A stretch of DNA of 64,000 nt from UBA7672 sp963784415 (GTDB taxonomy: Bacteria; Pseudomonadota; Alphaproteobacteria; Caulobacterales; Hyphomonadaceae). Numbering within the stretch: position 1 is the stretch's first letter; each line of letters opens with the position of its first letter. The translations under genes were made by a program, and so were the position numbers. Below the pieces are notes generated by a model, which saw only the letters and a program-made list of their open reading frames with translations, had not been told where the DNA came from and ran no database searches. Shown in pieces: positions 16,352 to 27,451 of this stretch. The DNA lies in NCBI GenBank assembly GCA_963784415.1, contig CAWARK010000016.1, positions 124,001 to 188,000 of the forward strand, read 5' to 3'.

Positions 16352-16992
16352 GCTGTTGCCCCGACTTTTGGCGCCGAGGCTTTGAGGCTGGCGAGATCAA
16401 GCACGCGCGATCCGGCAAAACCATCGCCATGGACCGCCGCGATCACCATGCCTCCGCTGGCGCGGTGATCCGCGACAAGCTGACTCACCAGCGTTCGCCC
16501 TTCGGTATCAAGCGCCGCCGTTGGCTCATCCAGCAGCCACACAGGACGCGGCTCGATCAGCAGGCGGGTCAGCGCCAGGCGCCGCTTCTGCCCGGCCGAA
16601 AGCCCCCGTCCGGGTACGGAGCTGCGGTTGGCCAGCCCCACCCGCTTCATCGCCGCCACCGCCACCTCCCCCCCCCGCCCAAAATAGCGCGCCCAAAATC
16701 TCGCCTGTTCTTCAGCGCTTTCGGAGGGTTTCACGGCATCGAGGTGCCCGAGATAGTGACGCGCGGCCTCCTCGCCTGCACCCGAAAACCGGACCGATCC
16801 GGCGTGGGGACGGGTCAGCCCAGCGAGAATGCGAAGCAATGTCGATTTGCCTGAGCCGTTGGCGCCGCGCAGTTCGAGCGCCTCGCCGGCGGAAAGCCGC
16901 AGGGACAGGCCCTCGAACAGCACGCGCAGGCCACGCGCAGCCGCGAGATTTTCGACCTCGAGGACCAGTGATGAGGCGCCAGCGCCAGTCAA
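16348..16992 (-). CDS. ccmA: Haem exporter ATP-binding protein CcmA
   Basis: A 214-residue ABC ATPase. Walker A is GANGSGKSTLL, the signature is GLSAGQKRRLALTRLL and Walker B is PVWLLDEPTAALD. The open frame runs far upstream antisense to acnA, but that part is a shadow. The likely start is TTG at 16992, preceded by a strong AAAGGGGTAAAGGA ribosome site and giving the normal family length. It provides ATP hydrolysis for the CcmABCD haem-handling complex. It heads the ccmABCDG run and diverges from acnA across 120 bases. Confidence 0.93.
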   Translation of the reverse strand: MTGAGASSLVLEVENLAAARGLRVLFEGLSLRLSAGEALELRGANGSGKSTLLRILAGLTRPHAGSVRFSGAGEEAARHYLGHLDAVKPSESAEEQARFWARYFGRGGEVAVAAMKRVGLANRSSVPGRGLSAGQKRRLALTRLLIEPRPVWLLDEPTAALDTEGRTLVSQLVADHRASGGMVIAAVHGDGFAGSRVLDLASLKASAPKVGATA

Positions 16993-17112
16993 ATCCTTTA
17001 CCCCTTTGGGTTCAATTGCTTCCCATAACGGCGTCCTGTAGGAACGCCGCAAAAGCGGGGGGCCGCCGGCTCCCGCACGTCGATATTTCGATGCCCCGAA
17101 AGGCGCCCCAGC

Positions 17113-19791
<2,679 letters not shown>

Positions 19792-19860
19792 CCCTTTGTG
19801 ATCAGGGGGTCACGGCCTCTTGATTCGTAGTTTTGTGCGACCGCGAGATAACGGGTCTGA

Positions 19861-20583
19861 ATGAAGGCTATTCTCGCCACTGTCGTTTCCGCGCTTTTCG
19901 CTCTGGCGATCGCGCCGTCCGCGCTGGGTCAGCGCGGCGGCATGAACGTGCCTGAGCATCCCGCGCGTCCCGTGGTGATGGAGCTCTTCTCGAGCCAGGG
20001 TTGCGGCAACTGCCCAGCGGCGAACGCCAATCTCGCCAAGCTGGCTGAGCGATCCGACGTCATTGCGATCACCTATCCGGTCAACATCTGGGACTATCTC
20101 GGCTGGGACGACACCTTCGCGAAGCCTGAGTTCACCGAACGCCAGAAGCGCTACAACCGCGCGCTCGGCTATCGCGGACCCTATACGCCGCAGGTCGTCT
20201 ATTCCGGCGCCGTGCACGGCCCCGGCACCAGCATCGCGAAGATCGAGGAACGCTTCGCGGTCCGCGACATCAGCCCCTATCCCGCGACCGTTTCGTTCGA
20301 GAAGGATCTTGTCCTCGTCTCTGGCGAGTTGCCGGACAAAGTCACGAAGGCTGGCATCGTCGTCGCCCACTTCCACCCCGGCCTGACCAAGGTGACGCCC
20401 GGTGGCGGCACGAACAAGGGCAAGCCGATGACCTACTGGAACCTCGTCACGCGGCTCGAGCAGATCGGCGAATGGAAGGGCGGCGCACAACGCTTCCCGG
20501 TCAAATGCCCCGAAGGCTGCGTTGTGATGGTGCAGAAGGACGGCGCTGAAGGCCACGTCCTCGGCGTCGCCCAGAAACGCTAG
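19861..20583 (+). CDS. DUF1223 domain-containing exported thioredoxin-like protein
   Basis: A 240-residue protein with a cleavable-type signal peptide (residues about 1-23, ending ALG) and the DUF1223 domain. The segment VVMELFSSQGCGNCPAAN holds a CxxC pair in the position of a thioredoxin active site, and YPVNIWDYLGWDDTFA is a family hallmark. Members are exported proteins of unknown function with a thioredoxin-like fold. It stands alone after acnA, and the ATG at 19861 directly begins the signal peptide. A redox role in the periplasm is plausible but not shown. Confidence 0.88.
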   Translation: MKAILATVVSALFALAIAPSALGQRGGMNVPEHPARPVVMELFSSQGCGNCPAANANLAKLAERSDVIAITYPVNIWDYLGWDDTFAKPEFTERQKRYNRALGYRGPYTPQVVYSGAVHGPGTSIAKIEERFAVRDISPYPATVSFEKDLVLVSGELPDKVTKAGIVVAHFHPGLTKVTPGGGTNKGKPMTYWNLVTRLEQIGEWKGGAQRFPVKCPEGCVVMVQKDGAEGHVLGVAQKR

Positions 20584-20602
20584 GCCCCTGCAGCGCTAGC
20601 CC

Positions 20603-21607
20603 CTACTCCGCCAGTACATTTAGCGGCGTCGCGAACGCCCCCCAGTCCAGCTCCGTCAGCGCAAACGCCCATGGCCCCGTCCTGGCGTTGATCGCCTGCG
20701 CCTGCGTCACAGCTTCCGGCGGCGCGCCTTCGGCCGTTGCAGCGCCCACGGTCACCCAGCCACGATCCTTCGCGCGCCAGCAGCGCACCACGATGGCGAC
20801 GCCAGACTTCAGCCGCGTCACATGTTCAGCAAGCGGCGCGCCGACCGCGACCCGGGACGCCGGAGCAACATCCGTTGGCGCCAGTCGGGTCAGTGCTTCG
20901 GCCACCATCTTCGGCCCCAGCGCGGCAAATACCATGCGCCTGTCGTGCGGCGGCGCGAGCGCAAAGACACCGGTCCCCGTACTCGCCAACATGTACGATG
21001 GCCCTTCCGGCGGCCTGACATCGGCGCCTGCGATGTCGGCCGCCGCGATCCGCACCACGTCGAGGTCAAGCCATGCCGATGCGCGTTGCAGTGGCGGCAG
21101 CACGCCATTGCCGACCGCCCACGCCTGCAGGTCGTCCGGCTTGCGCACATAGGACTGGCCGTCGCGATAGCCGACCAGCAGCTTGGCAAAATCATTGCCC
21201 TCGCCGTCGCTGACATCCAGCAAGGCGCCCGTGCCGCCCTGCGCCGGATCACCAAGGCCGATGCGATCGAACTTGCGATCGTCGCGCGTCATCGCCTTGG
21301 CATAGGTGATGTGCGAAAGCGCCTCGGTCAGCTCCTGCATCTTCGCGTCGGTGACGGGATAGCCGCCCTTCTCCGCCACGGCCCAACCCTGCGGCGCGCG
21401 CACGATGTGATAGGTCTCTTCGCTTGTCGTGACCGTCACCATGCCGACCAGTGCGATCTTCGAATCAAACGCCGGCAGCACCTGCCGTCCGACCTCCGAC
21501 CGCTGCAGTTCGTTCGCCGGCGGCATCCACGCGACAACGCCCAGCACCAGCGACACGGCCGCCACGCCGCCAAGGATCAACAGCGTCCTGCGCGATGGCT
21601 TGCTCAT
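20603..21607 (-). CDS. DUF4340 domain-containing protein, partner of Gld-type ABC system
   Basis: A 334-residue protein with one N-terminal membrane helix (after MSKPSRRTLLILGG) and an extracytoplasmic region with DUF4340-like repeats (ETYHIVRAPQGWAVAEKGGYPV near the start). DUF4340 proteins regularly follow GldG-type genes. The ATG at 21607 overlaps the upstream gldG-like stop by ATGA, making it the last gene of a four-gene coupled operon. The biochemical role is unknown; it is presumably an accessory of the ABC complex at the periplasmic face. Confidence 0.85.
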   Translation of the reverse strand: MSKPSRRTLLILGGVAAVSLVLGVVAWMPPANELQRSEVGRQVLPAFDSKIALVGMVTVTTSEETYHIVRAPQGWAVAEKGGYPVTDAKMQELTEALSHITYAKAMTRDDRKFDRIGLGDPAQGGTGALLDVSDGEGNDFAKLLVGYRDGQSYVRKPDDLQAWAVGNGVLPPLQRASAWLDLDVVRIAAADIAGADVRPPEGPSYMLASTGTGVFALAPPHDRRMVFAALGPKMVAEALTRLAPTDVAPASRVAVGAPLAEHVTRLKSGVAIVVRCWRAKDRGWVTVGAATAEGAPPEAVTQAQAINARTGPWAFALTELDWGAFATPLNVLAE

Positions 21608-23469
21608 GCCGCGCCTCCCCGGCGCCGGTTGCGCCATGCGAACACGCCGAGGCCCGCCAGCGCCACGAGGATGGGCGGCAGCCAGACGTTGAGGAACACC
21701 AGCCAGCCCCGCAGCGCGTCGATATCGCTCCTGAACTCACGCTCGACACCGCGCAACTGCCGCCGCGCATCTGCCGCTTCGGTGCGATAGCGCCCGATCT
21801 CGTTGAGTTCGTCCGGCGTCGACGCCGCGCCGCTGACGCGCCGCGCTTCCAGCGCCTGAAGCTTGCCTTCTGCGCCCTTGAGCACATCCTCGAGCCGCTT
21901 CTGCTCGGCAAACAGCCGCGTGCGTGCGGCTTCGCGCAGATCGTCCACGCGCTTCATCGGCCGCACCGCCGGTGCGCGCGAACGCAATTCCGTCAGCGCC
22001 GGATCGCCGCCGAGATTGTCGAGCGCGTTGAGCACGAACGCCGCATTGTCGGCCAGCGCGGTGTGCGTCTGCGGATGCACATAGAAGCTGTCGTCGAACA
22101 TGTCGGTGTCGGCGACCAGGATCACGTCCCCTGCCCGCGCCGACTGCGAAGCATAGGGCGGCATCCGCGCCATTTCCTGCCGGCGCAGTTCAGCCACCAC
22201 CGGATCGACATCTGCCGACGGAACCGGCGGTTCGTTGAAGGTCGAGACGAACTTGCCCGACACACGGGCCGCCAGCACCTGCTGCGCACCCGTGGGCTGG
22301 TAGGCGTCCATCACCGCGCGCGGCTGCGGATCGCTGGCGGCCAGTTGGGCCGGGATCAGCGCGGCCTTTGCGCTTGTCTGGACCAGGGGTTCGACGGTGA
22401 CGCCAACTGGCGGGGTCAACAGCAACCGTCCCGGCGCGCCAAAATTGATCGGCCGCGACAGGTCGGACGTGATCACATCGCTATGCGACATCAGCGCGGG
22501 CGGCGGCGCGGGGAACAGCGGCTGGCCGACCTGCATGGTGCGCCCGCCGCCGATCGCGACATTGACCGGCAAGGCCAGCGTCTCGTCAGCTACCGTTTCC
22601 GTGTCTTCGGCAAGACCGAGCATCCGTCCTATCCGCCCGAGCGAGGAAGCCGCCGGCGTGTTGTCATGCTGCGACAGCGCCGAGCGCGATACCGGATCGA
22701 TGGCAATCAGCGCTGCGCCCTCATGCACCAGGAACTGGTCGATGACGTAGGATTGCCAGTCATCGAGCGCAGGCGGATGCACCATCAAGAGGACGTCTGT
22801 GCCTGCCGGAAGCGCACGGAAATCGGGCGGCACGATATTGATCTCGTAAGCTCGCCCGCCCTCGCGCAGGATGAACGCCGACCCGGCTTCCGACGGCTGC
22901 AACTGGTAAGGCAGCAGCGACGACAGCACCGCGACCTTCGGCGGCGATGGATCGTCGAGCTGCGAGATCAGCCGCACCAGCTCGTATTCCAGCAGCGCAT
23001 CGCGCTCCGGCGCGAGGAAGGGAATGGCGATGTTGTCCGCCGACGTGTTGTGGCCGATGACGCCGAAATAGAGCGGCTCGCCGTTTGTCGTGGGGCCTGC
23101 GGTGAGGCCTGCCGAGACAATGCGATCCTCCTCGTCGGAGAATGGCGCGGGTTGCACCTCGCGCACTTTCACGCGGCCTTCGCTCTGGGCTGCGATCTCG
23201 GCCATCAGCTGGCGCACACGGTCGGCATGGGCGCGGATGGCCGGATACTGCGCGCCGACATCGCGCGAGTAGACGAACTCAAGCTCCACGGGCTCAATGA
23301 GGCGTTGCACGACGCGCTTGGCCGAGGAGGACAGCGTGTAGAGGCCGTTGGCGGTGAAGTCCGCACGCGCGCCGGGGAGCCAGCGCCACGCAGCGAGGTT
23401 GAGCCCCACGAAGATCAGCGCAGCGGCGAGACTGACGAGAAGGGCGTAATGGCTGCGGCGCATCTTCAT
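21604..23469 (-). CDS. GldG family protein (ABC-system auxiliary component)
   Basis: A 621-residue protein with an N-terminal membrane helix, a large extracytoplasmic GldG/IFT52-like domain (VELEFVYSRDVGAQYP, the ABC_transp_aux region), a C-terminal coiled-coil-like stretch rich in Glu/Arg/Ala, and a final membrane helix before a short basic tail. The start at 23469 overlaps the permease stop by ATGA. In Bacteroidota, GldAFG supports gliding; in proteobacteria the same set is widespread with no motility link, so that function should not be assumed here. It is full length and coupled to its neighbours on both sides. Confidence 0.88.
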   Translation of the reverse strand: MKMRRSHYALLVSLAAALIFVGLNLAAWRWLPGARADFTANGLYTLSSSAKRVVQRLIEPVELEFVYSRDVGAQYPAIRAHADRVRQLMAEIAAQSEGRVKVREVQPAPFSDEEDRIVSAGLTAGPTTNGEPLYFGVIGHNTSADNIAIPFLAPERDALLEYELVRLISQLDDPSPPKVAVLSSLLPYQLQPSEAGSAFILREGGRAYEINIVPPDFRALPAGTDVLLMVHPPALDDWQSYVIDQFLVHEGAALIAIDPVSRSALSQHDNTPAASSLGRIGRMLGLAEDTETVADETLALPVNVAIGGGRTMQVGQPLFPAPPPALMSHSDVITSDLSRPINFGAPGRLLLTPPVGVTVEPLVQTSAKAALIPAQLAASDPQPRAVMDAYQPTGAQQVLAARVSGKFVSTFNEPPVPSADVDPVVAELRRQEMARMPPYASQSARAGDVILVADTDMFDDSFYVHPQTHTALADNAAFVLNALDNLGGDPALTELRSRAPAVRPMKRVDDLREAARTRLFAEQKRLEDVLKGAEGKLQALEARRVSGAASTPDELNEIGRYRTEAADARRQLRGVEREFRSDIDALRGWLVFLNVWLPPILVALAGLGVFAWRNRRRGGAA

Positions 23470-24224
23470 CCGCCCTTCCGCCCGCTGACCCACACGGCGT
23501 TGAGCGTGAGCCACAGGCCGATGAAGCCGAGATAGAATACCAGCGAGCGCAGTTCGAGCACGCCGCGCTGAGCTGCCTCGAAATGCGTGAGCAGCGAGAA
23601 CGAGGCCAGCATGTCGGCCATCACCGGTCCCAGCGCATTGCCGACGATGGGCAGGCCTGCGGCGGTGAACAGGAAGCCCACAGCGACCGACAGGACGAAC
23701 GCTACCACCTGATTGCCCGCCGCGGCCGACATGGCGCAGGCAATCGCCACATAGCTCCCCGCCATCAGGAAGCTCATCAGATAGCCAAGCGCGATGGCGG
23801 CATTATCCGGCGCGCCCAGCCAGTTGACCGAAATCCACATCGGCACCGTCAGCAGCAGGGCAGCGCCCGCAACAGTCCACGCCGCGAGGAATTTGCCGAG
23901 CACCAGCGACCAGGTCGGCGCAGGAAGCGTGAGCAACAGCTCCAGCGTCCCTCCCCTTGCCTCGTCGGCCCAGAGGCGCATGGCGACGGCGGGGAGGAAG
24001 ACGAGATAGAGCCAGGGATGGAACAGGAAGAAGGGCGAGAGATCCGCCTGGTTGGTCTCGAAGAAGCGGCCGATCTCGAACGTGAAGGCGCCGAGCGCGA
24101 TCAGGAAGATCGTCATGAACACATAGGCGAGCGGCGTCAGGAAGTAAGCCGCCAGCTCGCGCAGGTAGATGGCGCGCATCGTGTTGAGCGCAGGCTTTGC
24201 ATCCGAGATCAGGTCTGCGATCAC
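23466..24224 (-). CDS. GldF-type ABC transporter permease
   Basis: A 252-residue ABC-2 type permease with six hydrophobic segments. The N-terminal part (YLRELAAYFLTPLAYVF) and the loop with EARGGTLELLLTLP are typical of GldF and related NosY-like permeases. The ATG at 24224 overlaps the ATPase gene stop by four bases and its own stop overlaps the gldG start. It forms the membrane channel with the GldA-type ATPase; the cargo is unknown. Confidence 0.9.
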   Translation of the reverse strand: MIADLISDAKPALNTMRAIYLRELAAYFLTPLAYVFMTIFLIALGAFTFEIGRFFETNQADLSPFFLFHPWLYLVFLPAVAMRLWADEARGGTLELLLTLPAPTWSLVLGKFLAAWTVAGAALLLTVPMWISVNWLGAPDNAAIALGYLMSFLMAGSYVAIACAMSAAAGNQVVAFVLSVAVGFLFTAAGLPIVGNALGPVMADMLASFSLLTHFEAAQRGVLELRSLVFYLGFIGLWLTLNAVWVSGRKGG

Positions 24225-24967
24225 GCGGCGGTCTCCACCAGCGTGGGCTCCGCACGGGTCAGCGCATGGAACGCGTCATCCAGCCGCCCGGAGGGCGTGC
24301 GCGCCGCAAGACCTGCCGGCGTAGTGTCGGTAATGATCGCACCGCGATCGATCAGCACGACGCGCGAACACATGGCCTCGACCTCGTCGAGCTGGTGCGT
24401 CGAGATCAGGATCGCTTTCGTCTGCGCCATGCGCTTGATCAATGCGCGCATCAGGATTTTCTGGTTGGGATCGAGGCCGTCGGTCGGCTCGTCGAGGATC
24501 AGCACCGGTGGATCATGCACGATGGCGCCCGCCAGCGCGACACGGCGGCGATAGCCTTTCGACAGCGTCTCGATCGGATTGCTCATCACATTGGTGATGC
24601 CGGCATCCTCCGCCACCCGCGCAATCGCCTCCTTCGTCGTGGCGCGTGACAGGCCGTGCGTGCGTGCGAGGAAGGCGAGGAAGGCTTTCACCGAGAGATC
24701 GAGATAGAGCGGTGCGCCCTCGGCGAGATAGCCGAGCGAGGTTTGTGCGTGCGTTCGGCTCGAGAGGATCGATGCGCCATTGATGTAAGCATCGCCCGCG
24801 TCAGGCTCGAGGAAGCCCGCGATCATGCGCATCGTGGTCGACTTGCCCGCGCCGTTGGGTCCGAGGAAGGCGACGGTCTCGCCTCGGGCCACGGAAAAGC
24901 TCGCGCCGCGCACGGCCGGGCGCTGATGGAATGATTTGGAGAGGTCTGCGACGGTCAGCGCGTCCAT
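24221..24967 (-). CDS. GldA-type ABC transporter ATP-binding protein
   Basis: A 248-residue ABC ATPase with Walker A GPNGAGKSTTMRM, a Q-loop region at SLGYLAEGAPLY, the variant signature LSKGYRRRVALAG and Walker B PVLILDEPTDGLD. The LSKGYRRR form is characteristic of the GldA/NatA-like group. It is the first gene of the coupled run ATPase-permease-GldG-DUF4340, and its promoter should lie in the gene-free stretch just upstream, which carries GANTC sites. Confidence 0.92.
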   Translation of the reverse strand: MDALTVADLSKSFHQRPAVRGASFSVARGETVAFLGPNGAGKSTTMRMIAGFLEPDAGDAYINGASILSSRTHAQTSLGYLAEGAPLYLDLSVKAFLAFLARTHGLSRATTKEAIARVAEDAGITNVMSNPIETLSKGYRRRVALAGAIVHDPPVLILDEPTDGLDPNQKILMRALIKRMAQTKAILISTHQLDEVEAMCSRVVLIDRGAIITDTTPAGLAARTPSGRLDDAFHALTRAEPTLVETAA

Positions 24968-25031
24968 TTACTCATCCTGGGATCTTCACCCCCTCGGCTG
25001 GGACCGGGGGAGTTAGCCGGGCGAACGTGAA

Positions 25032-25089
25032 GAATCGTCCAACTGATTCGTCACAAGCCGCCGCGACTTGCGGAATCCTGCACGGAATC
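25032..25089. promoter_or_regulatory. Cluster of four GANTC (CcrM methylation) sites
   Basis: GAATC at 25032, GATTC at 25045, GAATC at 25073 and GAATC at 25085. GANTC is the CcrM methylation site in alphaproteobacteria, where clusters in promoter regions mark genes controlled by hemimethylation through GcrA. The sites lie 65-122 bases upstream of the GldA-type ATPase start. The regulatory role is inferred. Confidence 0.5.
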
Positions 25090-25212
25090 GCGCAAACGCA
25101 CATGACCCCGAAGGGCGATGCAAGTCACTGATTTTTGGGGAGTTAGGTGTCGGGCGAACCGTCAGTCGCAACCCTGGGGGGCTGGGGGGCTGTTGGGTCC
25201 AAGGTCGGCGTC

Positions 25213-25220
25213 TTAACCAT
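25213..25220 (+). promoter_or_regulatory. CtrA-like half-site TTAACCAT
   Basis: An exact match to the octamer reported for CtrA-bound promoters in Caulobacter, about 130 bases before the DUF2794 start. A single 8-mer can arise by chance; the nearby GANTC cluster makes it more interesting. Confidence 0.35.
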
Positions 25221-25349
25221 CCGCCCGACCCAGTTAACTTGTACGGGATCGGCGGCGTTGGCTAGTGGAAAAAGCTGCCGTATTGCGAAATCTTCGTAAT
25301 GATTGCAGCTTGCTTCCTGACGGATCTCTGACCCTCTTCGGGAACCCTC

Positions 25350-25697
25350 ATGACGCAGCAGACTGAGCCGGCTTCTTCTTCGATTTCGCCGTCTGCCAGG
25401 AGCATCTGGTTCGACCGAAAAGAGCTCGAACAGATCCTGTGGGCGTACGGAAAACTGGTCGCTGATGGCGAATGCCGCGACTACGCCATCGGCGCTTTCC
25501 GTGATCACGCCGCCTTCTGCATGCACAAGCGGTCCTCTGAAGCGCCGACCTGGATTGTGGAAAAGTGGCCCGAACTCGCCCGTCGTCAGGGCGCGTATTC
25601 GCTGACCAACGCCAGCGGACTTGTTCTCAAGCGCGGTCACGAGCTGCAGCAGGTGCTGCGTTTCTTCGACAATCGCCGCTTCGACGTGGTCGGCTGA
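25350..25697 (+). CDS. DUF2794 domain-containing protein
   Basis: A 115-residue cytoplasmic protein matching DUF2794, a small family nearly confined to alphaproteobacteria. Typical features are FDRKELEQILWAYGKLVADG, the RDYAI segment, RQGAYSLTN and the LKRGHELQQVLRFF end. The first 20 residues are rich in serine and threonine and poorly conserved. Function is unknown. The upstream region holds a CtrA-like half-site. It is followed by two DnaA-box-like sequences and a terminator. Confidence 0.9.
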   Translation: MTQQTEPASSSISPSARSIWFDRKELEQILWAYGKLVADGECRDYAIGAFRDHAAFCMHKRSSEAPTWIVEKWPELARRQGAYSLTNASGLVLKRGHELQQVLRFFDNRRFDVVG

Positions 25698-25709
25698 TCC
25701 ATCCCCAAC

Positions 25710-25732
25710 TTGTCCACAGCCGGTCATCCACA
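25710..25732 (+). promoter_or_regulatory. Two DnaA-box-like 9-mers
   Basis: TTGTCCACA at 25710-25718 and TCATCCACA at 25724-25732 each differ by one base from the DnaA consensus TTATCCACA and are in the same direction 14 bases apart. They sit after the DUF2794 stop and before the terminator. Could be a DnaA regulatory site or chance; there are no other signs of an origin. Confidence 0.35.
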
Positions 25733-25754
25733 GCTGTTGGCAAGCCGAAATGAA

Positions 25755-25785
25755 AAGCCCCGGACCCTTGCGGGGTCCGGGGCTT
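25755..25785 (-). terminator. Strong terminator between DUF2794 and the BI-1 gene
   Basis: A perfect 13-bp stem (arms 25755-25767 and 25773-25785) with a five-base loop. On the minus strand it is followed by TTCATTT, fitting termination of the BI-1 gene; it also lies downstream of DUF2794 and may act in both directions. Confidence 0.8.
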
Positions 25786-25812
25786 CCATTTCGTTTCGCT
25801 TCGTATCGCGGC

Positions 25813-26559
25813 TTAGCGGCGCGACATGATCGACATGATGAACTGGAACAGGTTCACGAAGTCGAGGTACAGCTTCAGAGCACCGTAGTTGGTGGCGACC
25901 GCCATCGAGCGCTGATCGCCGCCGAGCTGGTAATAGGTGTATTTCAGCTTCTGCGTGTCGAACGCCGTCAGGCCCGCAAAGATCAGCACGCCAGCGATCG
26001 AGATGATGAAGCTCATCATGTCGGACCTCATGAAGAGGTTCACGACCGACGCGATGATGATGCCGATCAGGCCCATGATGAGGAACGTGCCGATGCCCGT
26101 CAGGTCACGCTTGGTCGTGTAGCCCCAGAGGCTGAGCGCGGCGAAGGCCGACGCCGTGACCAGGAAGGCCTTCACGATGGTCATCATGCCAGCTTCAACC
26201 GTGCCGCCGATCGCGCCCGCGGTCGCCGCGAGGAACCAGTAGCCGAGACTGACGCCGATCAGGGAGACGACCGACCAGTAGATCAGCGCGCTCGCCAGCG
26301 GCGAAGGATTGCGCATGGCAAAGGCGGAGACCAGCAGGATGCCGATCGGCCCGAACATCACGACATAGCGGAACGGCGTGCCGAAAACGAACTGCGTAAC
26401 TTCGGGAACCGTGCCGGCGACATAGGCGAGACCTGCAGACAGAAGCAGGCCCAGCGCCATCTTGTTAAAGACGCCGAGCATGAATTTGCGCAGGCCAACG
26501 TCGGTCGCCATGTCCGCAGAGCCGGCGACCTGGCCCTGTGCATACTGAATGTCAGCCAT
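25813..26559 (-). CDS. Bax inhibitor-1/YccA family membrane protein
   Basis: A 248-residue membrane protein with seven hydrophobic segments, the BI-1 plan. The N-terminus up to about residue 25 is polar, and the final segment ends near LYLDFVNLFQFIMSIMSRR, the conserved C-terminal helix and basic tail. The start at 26559 (MADIQYAQ) fits the family; ATG at 26625 adds 22 residues with no similarity. BI-1 proteins form pH-sensitive calcium leak channels, and some bind FtsH. It is a single gene with a strong terminator after it. Confidence 0.9.
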   Translation of the reverse strand: MADIQYAQGQVAGSADMATDVGLRKFMLGVFNKMALGLLLSAGLAYVAGTVPEVTQFVFGTPFRYVVMFGPIGILLVSAFAMRNPSPLASALIYWSVVSLIGVSLGYWFLAATAGAIGGTVEAGMMTIVKAFLVTASAFAALSLWGYTTKRDLTGIGTFLIMGLIGIIIASVVNLFMRSDMMSFIISIAGVLIFAGLTAFDTQKLKYTYYQLGGDQRSMAVATNYGALKLYLDFVNLFQFIMSIMSRR

Positions 26560-26802
26560 GGTCTGTGTTTCAACCTTCTTGTCTTCGGCGAGTAGCTCTC
26601 GCCAACGTCCTTGAATAATGGGCATCCGCCCCCGCTAATGCAAGCAAAACCGGGGGTTTTCGCAGCGTCTGGCGGTATTGTGAGAGGGTAAAATGAGAGC
26701 GATACGCTCAATTGGCGCCGCTTCGGCACACCGGGCGCCTTGTAAGCACAATTACGCACTCTTTCGCCGCGCGCGCGAATATGCTTCGACAACATCTGCA
26801 CC

Positions 26803-27342
26803 ATGAGCCTGCGTCTCTTCCTCGCCATTCCCGTCCCGCCGGACATTGCGGTGCGTCTCACCGCGCTGGAAACGGACGTGCCGGGCGCGTCGTGGCGACA
26901 AGCCGAGCATTTTCATCTGACGCTGCGCTTCATCGGCGAAGTGGATGAGGCAATGGCCCGCGACATCGATCTTGAGGTCGGCCGCATCATTGCCGCGCCA
27001 TTCGAGATCAGCCTGTCCGGCACGGGCAGTTTCGGCGGCAAGGAGCCGAACGCATTGTGGGCCGGCGTCGATGCGCCGCCCGACCTCGCGCGTCTGGCCT
27101 CATCGTGTGAAAGCGCCCTTCGGCATGCCGGGCTCGCGCCGGAGCGCAGAACCTACAAGCCGCACGTCACCCTCGCCTATCTGCACGGCACGCTCGACGA
27201 CGAGGTCGCGCCCTACCTGCAGGACACGGCGGACTTTCGCACCGAGACTTTCTGGGTCGATCATTTCTGCATGTACTCATCGCGCGCGACCAAGGCGGCC
27301 AGCCACTATGTCGAGGAAGCGGTCTATCCGCTGATCGGCTGA
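26803..27342 (+). CDS. thpR: RNA 2',3'-cyclic phosphodiesterase ThpR (LigT family)
   Basis: A 179-residue 2H phosphoesterase. The two catalytic HxTx motifs are HLTLRFIGEV near residues 31-40 and HVTLAYL in the second half, and the N-terminal RLFLAIPVP is the family lead. It opens 2',3'-cyclic phosphates on RNA ends to 2'-phosphates. The ATG at 26803 is the only good start. It has no obvious functional link with the neighbouring BI-1 or acyl-CoA synthetase genes. Confidence 0.92.
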   Translation: MSLRLFLAIPVPPDIAVRLTALETDVPGASWRQAEHFHLTLRFIGEVDEAMARDIDLEVGRIIAAPFEISLSGTGSFGGKEPNALWAGVDAPPDLARLASSCESALRHAGLAPERRTYKPHVTLAYLHGTLDDEVAPYLQDTADFRTETFWVDHFCMYSSRATKAASHYVEEAVYPLIG

Positions 27343-27451
27343 TGACGGAGATCAGCTGCGCCTGCCGCTACGGCGCCGGATGCCGTCTGAAAATTTGCTG
27401 CTAGGCTACCGCCCATAACAGAGCGGGACCCGATCCCGCGAGGGAGCGAGC

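Larger units (their letters stand above)
24968..25349. other. 382-base gene-free region between divergent genes
   Basis: No convincing reading frame on either strand; the minus-strand frame from 25143 to 25727 is an antisense shadow of the DUF2794 gene. The region carries four GANTC sites in 58 bases, a TTAACCAT octamer, a run of G tracts at 25172-25195 and a GTTAAC palindrome near 25233. It must contain the promoters of the Gld-type operon to the left and DUF2794 to the right. Confidence 0.7.

Noticed and set aside
21451..23535. 694-codon plus-strand open frame opposite the GldG gene
   Set aside because: Shadow of a real gene: Arg/His-rich, no recognisable domain, while the minus strand encodes a coupled, conserved protein.
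25213..25238. Full CtrA site formed by the two TTAA elements
   Set aside because: The two TTAA motifs are separated by 17 bases, not the required 7, so only a half-site is reported.
24968..25785. Replication origin near the GANTC/DnaA-box region
   Set aside because: Only two imperfect DnaA boxes, no AT-rich unwinding stretch, and none of the genes usually next to alphaproteobacterial origins.
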